Notes: a model not told the origin generated them from the sequence alone. Shown: positions 7,815-17,367, numbered from the stretch's first letter. The stretch is 64,000 nucleotides of DNA from Mycolicibacterium sphagni (GCF_013337765.1 NZ_VBSB01000005.1:62001-126000); one strand, 5' to 3'. A program made the numbers and translations.

Positions 7815-9020
7815 TCAGCTCAGCACCTTGACCGGAACGTTGCTCCAGCCCGCGACGTTTTGCATGTTGACCCGCCTGCAGCCGCTGAAGTCCACCTCGT
7901 AACGGGGCATGAAATCCAGCATCTTGTCCAAGGCGATCGCACTTTCCAACCGGGCCAGAGCCGCACCCAGACAGCTGTGAATTCCGTAGCCCAGTCCCAG
8001 GTTTTGGGCCTGGGTGCGGTCTCGGTCGGTATCGAACCGGTCGGGTTCGGCCCACGCCAGTGGGTCGCGGTTGGCTGATCCGCCGACCAGAAAGACGGGC
8101 TTGCCTGCCGGAATCGTCACGCCGTGCAGGGTGACCTCACGCAGCGAGCAGCGCACGTTGTACTGGGCCGGGGCTTCGTAGCGCAGCAGCTCTTCGACGG
8201 CGAGCGGGATCTTGCTGCGGTCGTGTTGCAGCAGCTCCCACTGGTCGGGGTTCTGCGCGAACACCACCGCCGCATTGCCGATCAGCTTGGTCACTGTCTC
8301 GGCGCCGGCACCACCCAATAGCGTTGCGAATTCGGTGATCTCGATATTGTCCAGCGGCTCCATCTGCCCGTTGTCACGTTCGATCTCGGCGCAGATCAGT
8401 TTGCTCAGCAGGTCATCGCCGAGGTTCTCCCGGCGCTTCTTGATCAGCCGGAAGTAATAGATCGCCATGTCGACGGCGGCCTTCTGGCCGGCCTCGGTCA
8501 TCTCGACGTCACCGCTCTCGCGGTGCAGCAGTTCGTCGATCCACAGCCGGATCTGCTGCCGGTCATCTACGGGCACATCCTGCAGAGCGGTCATGATGTC
8601 GACGGGGAATAGCGCCGAGAAGTCCTGCACGAAGTCGAATCCCGACGGATCGACGGCAGACAGGTGCTTGTCGACGAGTTCGATGACCAGGGCGTGCTGC
8701 GCCTCGATGGCCCGCGGGGTGAACACCTTGTTGAGCAGGCTGCGCATCCGGCGGTGCGCGGGTGGGTCCATCGCGATGATCGAGCCGTGCTTGGTGACCT
8801 CGCCCTTGCGCACCTGACCGAGATCCACGCCGTATGCCGAGGAGTACGTCTCGAAGTCCTTGTAGGCCGCGGCAACGTCGTCGTGCCGAGTCAGTGCGTA
8901 GAAGTCGTACTGCTGGCTGTAATAGACCGGCGCTTCCTCGCGCATCCGCCGGTAGGTCTCGTAGGGGCTGACGAAGAAGTCTTCCGAGAACGGGTCGAAG
9001 ACAACCGATGTCGTTGTCAT
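7815..9020 (-). CDS. Cytochrome P450
   Basis: 401 residues, the usual size of soluble bacterial P450s. The heme loop is LGLGYGIHSCLG with the thiolate ligand at C350; Tyr replaces the usual first Phe. The I-helix oxygen-activation motif reads GGAGAETV and the K-helix ExxR is EELLR. It is a class I monooxygenase needing ferredoxin and reductase from elsewhere, as none is encoded here. It is the last gene of the leftward 12-gene operon and overlaps the upstream acyl-CoA dehydrogenase by 4 bp, so it probably hydroxylates the growth substrate or an intermediate. CYP family not assigned. Confidence 0.92.
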   Translation of the reverse strand: MTTTSVVFDPFSEDFFVSPYETYRRMREEAPVYYSQQYDFYALTRHDDVAAAYKDFETYSSAYGVDLGQVRKGEVTKHGSIIAMDPPAHRRMRSLLNKVFTPRAIEAQHALVIELVDKHLSAVDPSGFDFVQDFSALFPVDIMTALQDVPVDDRQQIRLWIDELLHRESGDVEMTEAGQKAAVDMAIYYFRLIKKRRENLGDDLLSKLICAEIERDNGQMEPLDNIEITEFATLLGGAGAETVTKLIGNAAVVFAQNPDQWELLQHDRSKIPLAVEELLRYEAPAQYNVRCSLREVTLHGVTIPAGKPVFLVGGSANRDPLAWAEPDRFDTDRDRTQAQNLGLGYGIHSCLGAALARLESAIALDKMLDFMPRYEVDFSGCRRVNMQNVAGWSNVPVKVLS

Positions 9021-10219
9021 TTCGCCGTCGGGACCTTGCTTGCCGGTGGGGAATAGTTCGGCTTGCCCAGCCCGAGAACGTGTTGAGCGATCATGTTGCG
9101 GAACACCTCGAGCGTGCCGCCGTAGATTCCGAACAGCGGCGCGAATCGGAACGCGTATTCGGACGCGCCGTTGTCGGCCGCCCCTTCGGTGTCGACCGGC
9201 AACACCGACGCGGCTCCGGCCAGATCCATCAGATCGGGCGCGATGTCACGCATCGTCTGGGCCTGGGCCACCCGCCCGAAAATGCTTGGTGTGGAAAGGG
9301 AGGTCTCCAACCGTGCCGCGGCGCGACCGAGGCGGTAGGCGACCGCGCCGTCATCGACCATTCGCCGTCCCGTTGCGTCCACCTGCCCGACCCTGGCGGC
9401 GACGGCATCGACGGCGGCCGCCATCACGCCGGCCTGATGCGCCATGATCGACACGTCGGAGAGCCCGTCGGCTACCGTCGGCGCCGCACCGTGTTCGGCG
9501 TCCAGCGGTCCCCGCAGCACCGTCCAGCCGCCGTTGGCTTCGCCGAGCAGATACTTCTCGGGTACCCGGACATCGGTGTAGTAGACGATGTTCGTCCGGT
9601 CGCCGTCGACGGTGCGGATGCCCTGGGTCTCGATGCCCGGAAGGTCCAGCGGCACCAGAAACATGCTCAGGCTCTTGTGCTTTGGCGCATCAGGATCAGA
9701 GTTGGTGAGCAGGAAGACGTACTGGCAGTTGTGCGCACCGGTGGTGAACATCTTCGAGCCATTGATAATCCAGTGATCGCCGTCCTGGACCGCACGCGTC
9801 TTGCAGGTCGCCACATCCGAGCCACCCTCAGGTTCGGTGTAGCCCAGGCACATGCGGGCCGTGCCGTCGAACACTCGCGGCATCACCTCGTCGACCAGCT
9901 CCGGCTTACCGAAGGCGGCCACCGCCTTGGCGACCATCGTTGTGGTGCCCCACGTCACCCACGGCACGTGTGCCCGGCGACGCTCGAGGTCCCAGATACG
10001 ACGCTGGATACGGCTGAATCCGGCGTCGGTCCCCGTATTGAACTCCAGCTCAAGGTAACCGCGCGCGCCGAGGGCCAGGTGCACACCCTCGTGGAAGTTA
10101 TCCCCGGTCTGCCGGTCATGCAGGCGGACCTCGTCGGTCACCAGCTCGGATAGAAAGGTCCGCAGCTCGCGTTGGAACGCCGCGTCGTCAGCACTCAGCT
10201 CGACTTCAGTGAAATCCAT
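9017..10219 (-). CDS. Acyl-CoA dehydrogenase (FadE-type, YGGT variant)
   Basis: 400 residues. Contains CLGYTEPEGGSDVATCKTRAV (FAD/substrate loop) and the C-terminal IYGGTLEVFRNMIAQHVLGLGKP. In medium-chain enzymes the catalytic Glu is in YEGT; here that position is Gly, so the base must come from another residue, such as the Glu of TLEVFRN. It is strongly similar by eye to the neighbour at 11470 (same DRETGDNFHE-type block), so the two are tandem paralogues. It may pair with the shorter dehydrogenase at 12670 as an alpha2beta2 enzyme, as steroid FadE pairs do (inference). ATG 10219 follows GAGGAG. Confidence 0.88.
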   Translation of the reverse strand: MDFTEVELSADDAAFQRELRTFLSELVTDEVRLHDRQTGDNFHEGVHLALGARGYLELEFNTGTDAGFSRIQRRIWDLERRRAHVPWVTWGTTTMVAKAVAAFGKPELVDEVMPRVFDGTARMCLGYTEPEGGSDVATCKTRAVQDGDHWIINGSKMFTTGAHNCQYVFLLTNSDPDAPKHKSLSMFLVPLDLPGIETQGIRTVDGDRTNIVYYTDVRVPEKYLLGEANGGWTVLRGPLDAEHGAAPTVADGLSDVSIMAHQAGVMAAAVDAVAARVGQVDATGRRMVDDGAVAYRLGRAAARLETSLSTPSIFGRVAQAQTMRDIAPDLMDLAGAASVLPVDTEGAADNGASEYAFRFAPLFGIYGGTLEVFRNMIAQHVLGLGKPNYSPPASKVPTAK

Positions 10220-10234
10220 GGCAGCTCCTCGGCT

Positions 10235-11473
10235 TTAGGAAGGGACCGCAAGTGCCGGCGGGTTGACCGCGGCGGGATCCGGATTGGCCAGCGGCAGACC
10301 CATGAACCGCCGCGCGTTGTCGCCCATGAAGTCGTAGGTTCTGCGTTCGTCCATGCCCTCGGCGTATTTCCAGAAGCCGCGTGGTTCGGCCAGCCCTTCC
10401 GGATGCGGATAGTCCGAGCCGAACAGCACCCGATCCCAGCCGACGGTGTTGACCACATCCGACACGCTGCCCTCCCAGAACGGGCTGACCCAGATGTTGC
10501 GCCGGAACACGTCATGCGGATGCTCGGGAAAATTCTGCGGCATCTTCTTGTAGAGATCTTCGAAGTCGTTGAACAACGGGAAGATCCAGGAACTGCCGTT
10601 CTCGACGCTGGCAATCCGCAAGCGCGGGAACCGGGTCAGCGTGCCGTGGCAGATCAGGCTGGTGATCATGTCCGCGATCTCGCGGTGACCCAGCACCATC
10701 CACCGAAATGCGCTCATCGCCATGAAGTTCTGCGTGTGCGGCGGTTCCCACTTTCCGACGTAGTCGTCGAGCGGTGGATAGCTGGCGTGCAGCACGATCG
10801 GCAAACCTGCGGCCTCGACATCGCGCCAGAACGGGTCGAACTCCGGCAGCGCGGGCGATCGCCACCCGTGCACACCGCGGACGGGGCCGGGCTTGATCAA
10901 CGCAACCTTGGCGCCCGCGGACAGGATGTACTCGAGTTCCCGTTGCGCGCCATCGACTTCGGAGAGGTTGATGATCGGCGTGGAGAACACCCGGTCCTCG
11001 TACACGAAGCCCCAGTGCTCGGCCATCCACTGGTTCAGGGCATGGATGATGGCCAACGTCAGCTCGGGGTCGTCGGCCGAGGAATGCTCGACGAGGCTGG
11101 CCAGCGTCGGGTAGTTCAGCGCCTCGACGACACCCTGGCGATCGAGTTCGGCGATCCGGTCCGCCGGGTTCTTGGTGGCGCTCGGTGCTTCGATTGCGGG
11201 GCCTTGCATTTCGCGAAGCGTCAGGCCCTCGGTGTTCTCCCCGGCGAAGAACTTCTCGTGGGCGCCGGGTGCGGCGACCCGCTCGAAGGTCGGGTTCGGG
11301 ATGAAGTCGCTGACGTGGGAGTTGATGACGAGCCGGGTCTGGCGGCCCATCTGTGCGTACTGCACCGCATACCGGTAGCGCTCGGGCAGATACCGGGTGA
11401 GCGCCTCGGGAGTCTCGTACATGTGCTGATCGGCGTCGAAGATCGGCACATCGCGCAGCTGCTCGGTGGTCAT
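10235..11473 (-). CDS. Amidohydrolase-2 (ACMSD-like) family protein
   Basis: 412 residues. It has the start DADQHMYE (D-x-D-x-H in place of the classical H-x-H), an internal His (IVLHASYPP) and the C-terminal metal ligand loop FGSDYPHPEG. The superfamily covers metal-dependent hydrolases and non-oxidative decarboxylases (aminocarboxymuconate decarboxylase type). In this operon a carbon-carbon hydrolase or decarboxylase acting on a CoA-linked or ring-opened intermediate is plausible, but the reaction is unknown. It overlaps the upstream dehydrogenase by 4 bp; that gene-pair arrangement recurs upstream. Confidence 0.82.
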   Translation of the reverse strand: MTTEQLRDVPIFDADQHMYETPEALTRYLPERYRYAVQYAQMGRQTRLVINSHVSDFIPNPTFERVAAPGAHEKFFAGENTEGLTLREMQGPAIEAPSATKNPADRIAELDRQGVVEALNYPTLASLVEHSSADDPELTLAIIHALNQWMAEHWGFVYEDRVFSTPIINLSEVDGAQRELEYILSAGAKVALIKPGPVRGVHGWRSPALPEFDPFWRDVEAAGLPIVLHASYPPLDDYVGKWEPPHTQNFMAMSAFRWMVLGHREIADMITSLICHGTLTRFPRLRIASVENGSSWIFPLFNDFEDLYKKMPQNFPEHPHDVFRRNIWVSPFWEGSVSDVVNTVGWDRVLFGSDYPHPEGLAEPRGFWKYAEGMDERRTYDFMGDNARRFMGLPLANPDPAAVNPPALAVPS

Positions 11474-12657
11474 GACGCCTTCTTCGGTGCGTACGCCGGT
11501 TTGCCCAGGCCCAGAACGTGTTGGGAGATCATGTTGCGGAACACCTCCAACGTGCCGCCATAGATACCCGACAGCGGCGCGAACCGGTAGACGTACTCCG
11601 AGGCCCCGTCGTCGGCCGCACCGTCGGTCTCGACCGGCAGCGCTGCCGCGGCGCCGAGAACGTCCATCAGATCGGGGGCGATGTCACGCATCGTCTGCGC
11701 GATCGCCACCCGGCCATAAAGGGTCTGTGAGCTCAGGGCAGCTTCCAACCGTGCGGCACTACGCCCCAGGCGGTAGGCCACCGCGCCGTCATCGACCGGC
11801 CGCCGGCCATTGGGGTCTTGCCGCCCGACGTTGGCAGCGACCTTGTCGACGGCAGTGGCCATGAAGTTGGCCTGGTGCATCATGATCGACACGTCGGCCA
11901 GGCCGTCCGGGGCGGCGGCCACCGCGCCGTGCTCGACGGACAGCGGTTCCCGCAACACCGTCCACCCGTCGTTGACCTCGCCGAGCCGGTACTTGTCGTC
12001 CACCCGGACGTCGCTGTAGTACACGATGTTGGTACGGTCGCCGTCGACCGTGCGGATGCCCTGGATTTCGATACCAGGGGTATCCAGCGGGACGAGAAAC
12101 ACGGTGAGGCTCTTGTGTTTCGGTGCGCCCGGGTCGGTATTGGTGAGCAGGAAGACGTACTGGCAGTTGTGCGCGCCGGTGGTGAACATCTTCGACCCGT
12201 TGATGATCCAGCTGTCGCCGTCGCGTACGGCGCGGGTCTTGCAGGTGGCCATATCCGAGCCGCCCTCGGGTTCGGTGTAGCCCAGGCACAGCCGCACGTG
12301 CCCGCTGAACACCCGTGGCAGCACTTCGTCTTTCAGCTCATCCGAGCCGAAGCTGTTGACCGAGCGAGCCACCATCGACGTGGTGCCCCACGTGACCCAT
12401 GGGACATGGAAGCGGCGCTTTTCGAGCTCCCAGATGCGCCGGTGCACCCGGGTGAACCCGCCTTCGGACTGCGTCTTCCACTCGGCCTCGAGGTATCCGG
12501 CCGCGCCCAGCGCCAAGTGGACGGCCTCGTGGAAGTTGTCGCCGGTCTCCCGGTCGTGCCGGATCACCTCGTCGGTGATATGTGTCTTCAGGAAGCCACG
12601 GACCTCATCGAGGAAGCCCTGGTCCTCGGCGCCGAGATCGACGCTTGAGAAATCCAT
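11470..12657 (-). CDS. Acyl-CoA dehydrogenase (FadE-type, YGGT variant)
   Basis: 395 residues, a close paralogue of the 9017 gene. Shared blocks include GDNFHEAVHLALGAAGYLE, CLGYTEPEGGSDMATCKTRAV, TGAHNCQYVFLLTN and the C-terminal IYGGTLEVFRNMISQHVLGLGKP. Like its neighbour it lacks the Glu of the standard YEGT motif. The duplication suggests successive dehydrogenations of related intermediates. It lies between a short dehydrogenase (12670, 12 bases upstream) and an amidohydrolase that it overlaps by 4 bp. Confidence 0.88.
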   Translation of the reverse strand: MDFSSVDLGAEDQGFLDEVRGFLKTHITDEVIRHDRETGDNFHEAVHLALGAAGYLEAEWKTQSEGGFTRVHRRIWELEKRRFHVPWVTWGTTSMVARSVNSFGSDELKDEVLPRVFSGHVRLCLGYTEPEGGSDMATCKTRAVRDGDSWIINGSKMFTTGAHNCQYVFLLTNTDPGAPKHKSLTVFLVPLDTPGIEIQGIRTVDGDRTNIVYYSDVRVDDKYRLGEVNDGWTVLREPLSVEHGAVAAAPDGLADVSIMMHQANFMATAVDKVAANVGRQDPNGRRPVDDGAVAYRLGRSAARLEAALSSQTLYGRVAIAQTMRDIAPDLMDVLGAAAALPVETDGAADDGASEYVYRFAPLSGIYGGTLEVFRNMISQHVLGLGKPAYAPKKAS

Positions 12658-12669
12658 TGCGAGTGTCTC

Positions 12670-13707
12670 CTAGGCGGTTTCGCGGTCTGCGAGGATGTGC
12701 GCGATCCGCTTGGCGCTGGCGCCGGGATCGCCACCGGCCAGTGGCCATCCCCTGGCCCGCACCAGGTACGCGGTCGCGGCCGCTTCCGACGACACCCCGA
12801 GGCCACCCTGGATGTGCACGGCCATCGTCGCCGCCTTGGACGCTTCCTCCGCCATGAACACGAACGCCGAGGGCGCGAGTTCGGGACGCGCCTCGGGCTC
12901 GTTGTCGAGGAACCAAGCGGCGCGCCGGGAGAGGTTGCGGCCACCTTCGACGGTGATCACCATGTTGGCCAGCGGGTGCGAGATCCCCTGCAGCGTGGAG
13001 ATGGGAACGCCAAGGGTGTAGCGCGATTTGGCGAACTCCGCGGCGATCGTCATGGTCTCCTCGACCAGGCCGACCAATGCGGCCGCGGTCAGCAGGCGCC
13101 ACTCATCAAGCGCCCTACCATATTTGGCGAGTGCGTCGGCACCGCTGGCCAGCACCGTCCGGCTGTCCGCGGCCGCGGGATCGACCCACGCCATCGGGAG
13201 CCGGCCGATATTGTCCACCTTGGCGGGCGCGCTGGAGAACGTGAGGAGCACTACGTCGTCACCGTCGCGGACGATGACGTGATCGGCAATGGACCCCGTC
13301 GGGATCAGCCTCACACCGGGGCGGTCTTCCACGGCTGCGTCCAACCCCACGACCTGGTTTCCGCTCATGATCTCGTCGGTCAGCGCACCCAGGGTGGCCA
13401 GCAGGCGAGCGGCGCAGACGTGGTCGATCCACGGCACCGGCGCGAGCGAGCGGCCGATCTCCTCGGCCACCAGGGTCAGGTCCACCATCGTGGCGCCGTC
13501 GCCACCCGCGGACTCGGGCACCGCCATCGTGGTTGCACCCATGGCGCACAGGCGTTCCCACAGACTCTTGTCGAAACCGGTGGCCTCGGCCGCGCGCACG
13601 GTGTCGATCGGGCTGTGCGTCTTGAAGAACTGCCGGTAGGCGGTCTGGAGATCTTTGTGATCTTCGGTGAGGCTGTAGTCGAGCCTGCGCAGTTCGTAAC
13701 GGTCCAT
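12670..13707 (-). CDS. Acyl-CoA dehydrogenase, short form (possible second subunit)
   Basis: 345 residues, shorter than the adjacent dehydrogenases. The middle-to-C-terminal region (MGATTMAVPESAGGDGATMVDLTLVAEEIGRSLAPVP, then VSSEAAATAYLVRARGW) is the divergent ACAD form seen as the beta partner of mycobacterial heterotetrameric FadE enzymes. No YEGT catalytic motif is present, so it may be structural or FAD-sharing with 11470 or 9017 (inference from known steroid FadE pairs). ATG 13707 is preceded by GGAGCG and abuts the stop of the gene upstream. Confidence 0.82.
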   Translation of the reverse strand: MDRYELRRLDYSLTEDHKDLQTAYRQFFKTHSPIDTVRAAEATGFDKSLWERLCAMGATTMAVPESAGGDGATMVDLTLVAEEIGRSLAPVPWIDHVCAARLLATLGALTDEIMSGNQVVGLDAAVEDRPGVRLIPTGSIADHVIVRDGDDVVLLTFSSAPAKVDNIGRLPMAWVDPAAADSRTVLASGADALAKYGRALDEWRLLTAAALVGLVEETMTIAAEFAKSRYTLGVPISTLQGISHPLANMVITVEGGRNLSRRAAWFLDNEPEARPELAPSAFVFMAEEASKAATMAVHIQGGLGVSSEAAATAYLVRARGWPLAGGDPGASAKRIAHILADRETA

Positions 13708-14535
13708 TCAGCGCTCCTTGAAGAAGAATTCGTTGGCGTTGTTGTAGAGGTAGTTGTCGAGGACCTCTGGCGGCAGATCCAGTGCCTCGGCTTCCGGGAC
13801 CACGCGGTGCATCTTCAGCACCGGCCAGTCCGAGCCGAACATCACCTTGTTCGGCCCGCGGGTACGCATGTAGTGAAGCAGGCTGTCCGGCAGGCGCTTC
13901 GGTGACCATGCCGACGTCATCATGCGCAGGTTCTCGTACTTGATCATCAACCGGATCGCGACATCCCACCAGGGATCGGCCCCGTGGATCATGCACAACC
14001 GCAGTTCGGGGAAGCGCACACACACCCGGTCGAGATGGATCGGATTCTGTACCTCGCCGGGGATCGGCGGGCCGGGCAGCCCGGTGTTGATGCACAGCGG
14101 CAGCTCGAGCTCGGCGCACTTGGTGTAGAGCGGGTAATACACGGCGTCGCTGGCCGGGTACATCCCATCACCCCAGAAGCTCGGCCCCACAGCGGCATAC
14201 ACGACCGGCAGGTCGGCGACGACCGCGGTCAGCTCGCGCAGGCTCGGCATCGGCTTGAGCAGGTTGACACCGCCCATCGCCAGCGCGAACCGGTCGGGGC
14301 GCGCTTGCGCGAACTTGCGCGCGGTGACGTGCGGCTTGACGATGTTGTCCATCAGGACGGCCTTCTGCACGCCCTGGGCGTCCATCTCGTCGAGCAGCTC
14401 GGCCATGTCCACCGGGGCGAACATCGACTTCGGGCCCTTGAAGTAGTCGTCGCGAACCTTCAGCATCCACGTGGGCTGCTGTTCGGTCTCCCCGAAGTGG
14501 ACGTTGACCAGCCCGTCGATAACGTTGCGGGTCAT
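13708..14535 (-). CDS. Amidohydrolase-2 family protein, short form
   Basis: 275 residues from ATG 14535, which overlaps the stop of the synthetase gene (ATGA 14532-14535); an upstream ATG at 14574 would reach inside that gene and is less likely. The N-terminus is NVIDGLVNVHFGE, with an internal MIHGADPWWD and the metal loop FGSDWPVLKMHR near the C-terminus. It is about 130 residues shorter than the two other amidohydrolases in this operon, so it is a separate subfamily. Probable metal-dependent hydrolase or decarboxylase; substrate unknown. Confidence 0.8.
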   Translation of the reverse strand: MTRNVIDGLVNVHFGETEQQPTWMLKVRDDYFKGPKSMFAPVDMAELLDEMDAQGVQKAVLMDNIVKPHVTARKFAQARPDRFALAMGGVNLLKPMPSLRELTAVVADLPVVYAAVGPSFWGDGMYPASDAVYYPLYTKCAELELPLCINTGLPGPPIPGEVQNPIHLDRVCVRFPELRLCMIHGADPWWDVAIRLMIKYENLRMMTSAWSPKRLPDSLLHYMRTRGPNKVMFGSDWPVLKMHRVVPEAEALDLPPEVLDNYLYNNANEFFFKER

Positions 14536-16142
14536 GACAGCGAAACCGTGCTGGTGGCAGTTTCTTTGGCCCACCGGTAGTCAGCCTTACCGTTACCGAG
14601 GCGCTTGACCTGTTCGACGACGATGAACTCCTTCGGTGCCTTGTAACGAGCCAGCTGCGCTGTGCAGTGCTCGTGGAGCGCATCGTGCGCGACGTCACCA
14701 TGCAGGGCGACCAGCGCAACAATTTCCTGCCCCCACCGCTCACTGGGCCTCCCCACCACAAGGGCGTCCGCGACGCCGGGATGGGCCCGCAGCACTTCTT
14801 CGACCTCCTCGACGAACACCTTCTCCCCGCCGGTGTTGACCACCAGGGAGTCCCGGCCGAAGAGCCGCAGGGTTCCGTCCGGGGCCAGTGAGCCACGGTC
14901 ACCGGAGATCACCACGCGTGCGCCGTCGACCTCTGGGAAGGTCTTCTGGGTAGCGACCGCGTCGTCGAAGTAGCCGAGGGGGATCCGCCCGGCGCGGGCC
15001 ACCCAGCCGACCTGATCCTCGCCGGTGTCCAGGAAGCGGCTGTAGTCCTCGGCGAGAACCAGTGCGCCCTCGCGCAATTCGAAGGTGTCCTTGTGGTCGC
15101 CACGCATGCTGCGGCCGAAGCCGACATTGCCGGTCTCCGACGACCCGTAGCCGTTGATCAGAATGATGTTGGGTAGCAGCTCCAGCAGCGCATGCTGATG
15201 CTTGGGGTTGGTCGCCGCTCCGCCGGTCGCCAAGGCGAACAGCGAGGACAGGTCGTAGTCGCCGCGCTGCAGCTCCTCGACCAGCGGGGCGGCGTAGGCA
15301 TCCCCAACCATCGTCATCATGCCGACCTTCTCCCGCTGTGCGGTCGAGAGCACCCGCTGCGGGTCGAACTTCGGTGAGTCGTAGAGCACGACGGTCTGCC
15401 CGTTGAGCACCGCGGCGAACGCGGTCCACATCCCGGCGGCGTGCATCAGCGGTGACACCGCGAACCACGGTGCTCCGGGAGTGCCCAGCTTGTCGTGGAT
15501 TTCGCTGACCGACTCATGGTCGGCACCGTTCATCGAGACGGCGTAGGTGTCGGCCTGTCGCCACATCACCCCTTTGGGCCGTCCCGTCGTCCCACCGGTG
15601 CAGATCATCAGCACATCGTCCGGTGAGGGGGTGATGTCTGCGTCCTGATCGCCTTTGGCCAGAGCATCTTCCAGCGTGATCGCGCCGGGCAGGTTCGCCG
15701 CGTCGCTGCCGTCGTCGATCGACAACAGCAGCTCGGCGCTGTCGGGCGGTAGTACGTCGGCGAATTTGGCGCCCAGTGAGCGGTGGTAGATCACGCCACG
15801 GGGTTTGACGTAGTCGAGCAGTTCGGCGACTTCGCGCGGCGTGTAGTGGTGGTTGACGTTGACGGGCACGACGCGAGCCTTGAGGCAGCCGATGACCATG
15901 TCGGGGTAGAGGTCGTTGTGCATGATGAGTGCGATACGGTCCTGACCGCACTCCCAGTTCCGCAGCTCGTCACGCTCACGGTGCGCACCGAAGCCCTTGC
16001 CTGCCAGGAAGTTCGCCAGCCGGCGGGTGCGATCCGCGGAATCCGCGTAGGTGCTCCTGCGTTCACCACAGATCGTCATCGGGCGATCGGGGATGACCTC
16101 GGCGATGGCATCCAGAACCGCGCCGATCGTCCATTCGGGCAT
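14532..16142 (-). CDS. Acyl-CoA synthetase (FadD-type, AMP-binding)
   Basis: 536 residues. The P-loop-like ICTGGTTGRPKGVMWR (about 180-195), INGYGSSETG (A5 motif) and the C-terminal FGRDSLVVNTGGEKVFVEEVEEVL with a terminal GNGKADYRW identify an ANL-superfamily enzyme. It makes an acyl-CoA from a free acid, ATP and CoA via acyl-AMP, in the cytoplasm, and probably activates the acid that enters this operon. ATG 16142 lies three bases after the stop of the amidohydrolase upstream. Confidence 0.92.
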   Translation of the reverse strand: MPEWTIGAVLDAIAEVIPDRPMTICGERRSTYADSADRTRRLANFLAGKGFGAHRERDELRNWECGQDRIALIMHNDLYPDMVIGCLKARVVPVNVNHHYTPREVAELLDYVKPRGVIYHRSLGAKFADVLPPDSAELLLSIDDGSDAANLPGAITLEDALAKGDQDADITPSPDDVLMICTGGTTGRPKGVMWRQADTYAVSMNGADHESVSEIHDKLGTPGAPWFAVSPLMHAAGMWTAFAAVLNGQTVVLYDSPKFDPQRVLSTAQREKVGMMTMVGDAYAAPLVEELQRGDYDLSSLFALATGGAATNPKHQHALLELLPNIILINGYGSSETGNVGFGRSMRGDHKDTFELREGALVLAEDYSRFLDTGEDQVGWVARAGRIPLGYFDDAVATQKTFPEVDGARVVISGDRGSLAPDGTLRLFGRDSLVVNTGGEKVFVEEVEEVLRAHPGVADALVVGRPSERWGQEIVALVALHGDVAHDALHEHCTAQLARYKAPKEFIVVEQVKRLGNGKADYRWAKETATSTVSLS

Positions 16143-16145
16143 CGG

Positions 16146-17354
16146 TCAGGCCGCCGACGTCACCGAGATGCCCAGCAGGTCCAACGCGTTGTCCCGCATG
16201 ACCTTTCGGGTGTCGACGGCACTGAACTCGGGGAACTGCGGGATGTCGGCGGTGAACGACATCGGGTCGGCCAGCCCCTCGCCGTGCGGCCAGTCCGAGC
16301 CGAACAGGATCTTGTCAACCCCGATGGTGTCGGCCAGCAGCTTCACGTCGTCCTCGTAGTACGGCGCGATCCAGACATTGTTCTTCAGCTGCTCGACCGG
16401 GTCTTCCTTGAAGTGGTACGGCGCGGTGTTGGCGGCCTTCTTCAGTCGCTTGATCAAGCGATACACGAAGTAGGAGCCGTTCTCGATGCTCGCCACCTTG
16501 AGCTTGGGGTGCCGGGTGAAGACCTGGTGCACGATCATCGACGCCATCGAGTCGTGGATGGCGCGGTCGTCGAGCAGGACGCTGTCGAGCGGATCCCGCT
16601 TCCCGAATCCTTCGAACGTCCCCGTACCGCCCCACAACGCCGAAATGGCAAGGTAGCCACTGTCGGACAGGTGGAAGACGACCGGTACGCCGGCTTCGGC
16701 CAGCCGTGCCCACACCGGGTCGTGTATCGGGTCGCCCAGTGAGCGCGGCTTGACCCGGCCCGGGACCGGCGCGGGCCGCACACAGACGATCTTGGCGCCC
16801 CTGCTGAGCACGAACTCGACTTCGGCCAGCGCGGCGTCGGGGTCGGCCAGTGAGATGATCGGCGCCGATAGGAACCGGTGGTCGGGGCGATCGAAGCCCC
16901 AGTCCTCGTCGAGCCACAGGTTGAACGCATGCACCGACGCCATCGTCGCTTCGATATCGTGTTTGAGGGCCTCCTCGACACCGCACGCGAATGTCGGCAG
17001 CATGAACACGGTTTCGAGATTCTGCTTGTCGAGGATTTTCACCCGGGCGTCGCGGTTCTGGTATTCGGGATGCTCGCTCAACCGGTCGACCTTCATCAGC
17101 GACCCCGGGTCGACGCCTTCGGGGATCTCGCCGCGGAACAACAGATCCAGGCACCCGGGCTCGATGATCGGGTCGAACGTCGGGTTGGGGATGAACTGGT
17201 TGATGACGCCGCCCATGACGGCGAAGGTGCGCTTGCCCTCGGTGAGCATCTGCACGCCACGGCGCTTGAACTCCTTGGGCAGATGCCGGGTGAACGAGTC
17301 GGTCGGCTCGTAGTAGTGGTTGTCGACGTCAATCGCCTGGTAGTCCAAAGTCAT
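16146..17354 (-). CDS. Amidohydrolase-2 family protein
   Basis: 402 residues, same long form as the gene at 10235: DVDNHYYE at the start, then FIPNPTFDPIIEPG, VVFHLSDSGY, ENGSYFVYRL and the metal loop FGSDWPHGEG. The shared layout with the 10235 product (FIPNPTFERV, ENGSSWIFPLF, FGSDYPHPEG) shows they are paralogues. It is a predicted metal-dependent hydrolase or decarboxylase acting on an intermediate of the pathway; identity not determinable. A gene start at ATG 17354 has GAGAGGAC upstream. Confidence 0.82.
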   Translation of the reverse strand: MTLDYQAIDVDNHYYEPTDSFTRHLPKEFKRRGVQMLTEGKRTFAVMGGVINQFIPNPTFDPIIEPGCLDLLFRGEIPEGVDPGSLMKVDRLSEHPEYQNRDARVKILDKQNLETVFMLPTFACGVEEALKHDIEATMASVHAFNLWLDEDWGFDRPDHRFLSAPIISLADPDAALAEVEFVLSRGAKIVCVRPAPVPGRVKPRSLGDPIHDPVWARLAEAGVPVVFHLSDSGYLAISALWGGTGTFEGFGKRDPLDSVLLDDRAIHDSMASMIVHQVFTRHPKLKVASIENGSYFVYRLIKRLKKAANTAPYHFKEDPVEQLKNNVWIAPYYEDDVKLLADTIGVDKILFGSDWPHGEGLADPMSFTADIPQFPEFSAVDTRKVMRDNALDLLGISVTSAA

Positions 17355-17367
17355 CGGTGTCGTCCTC

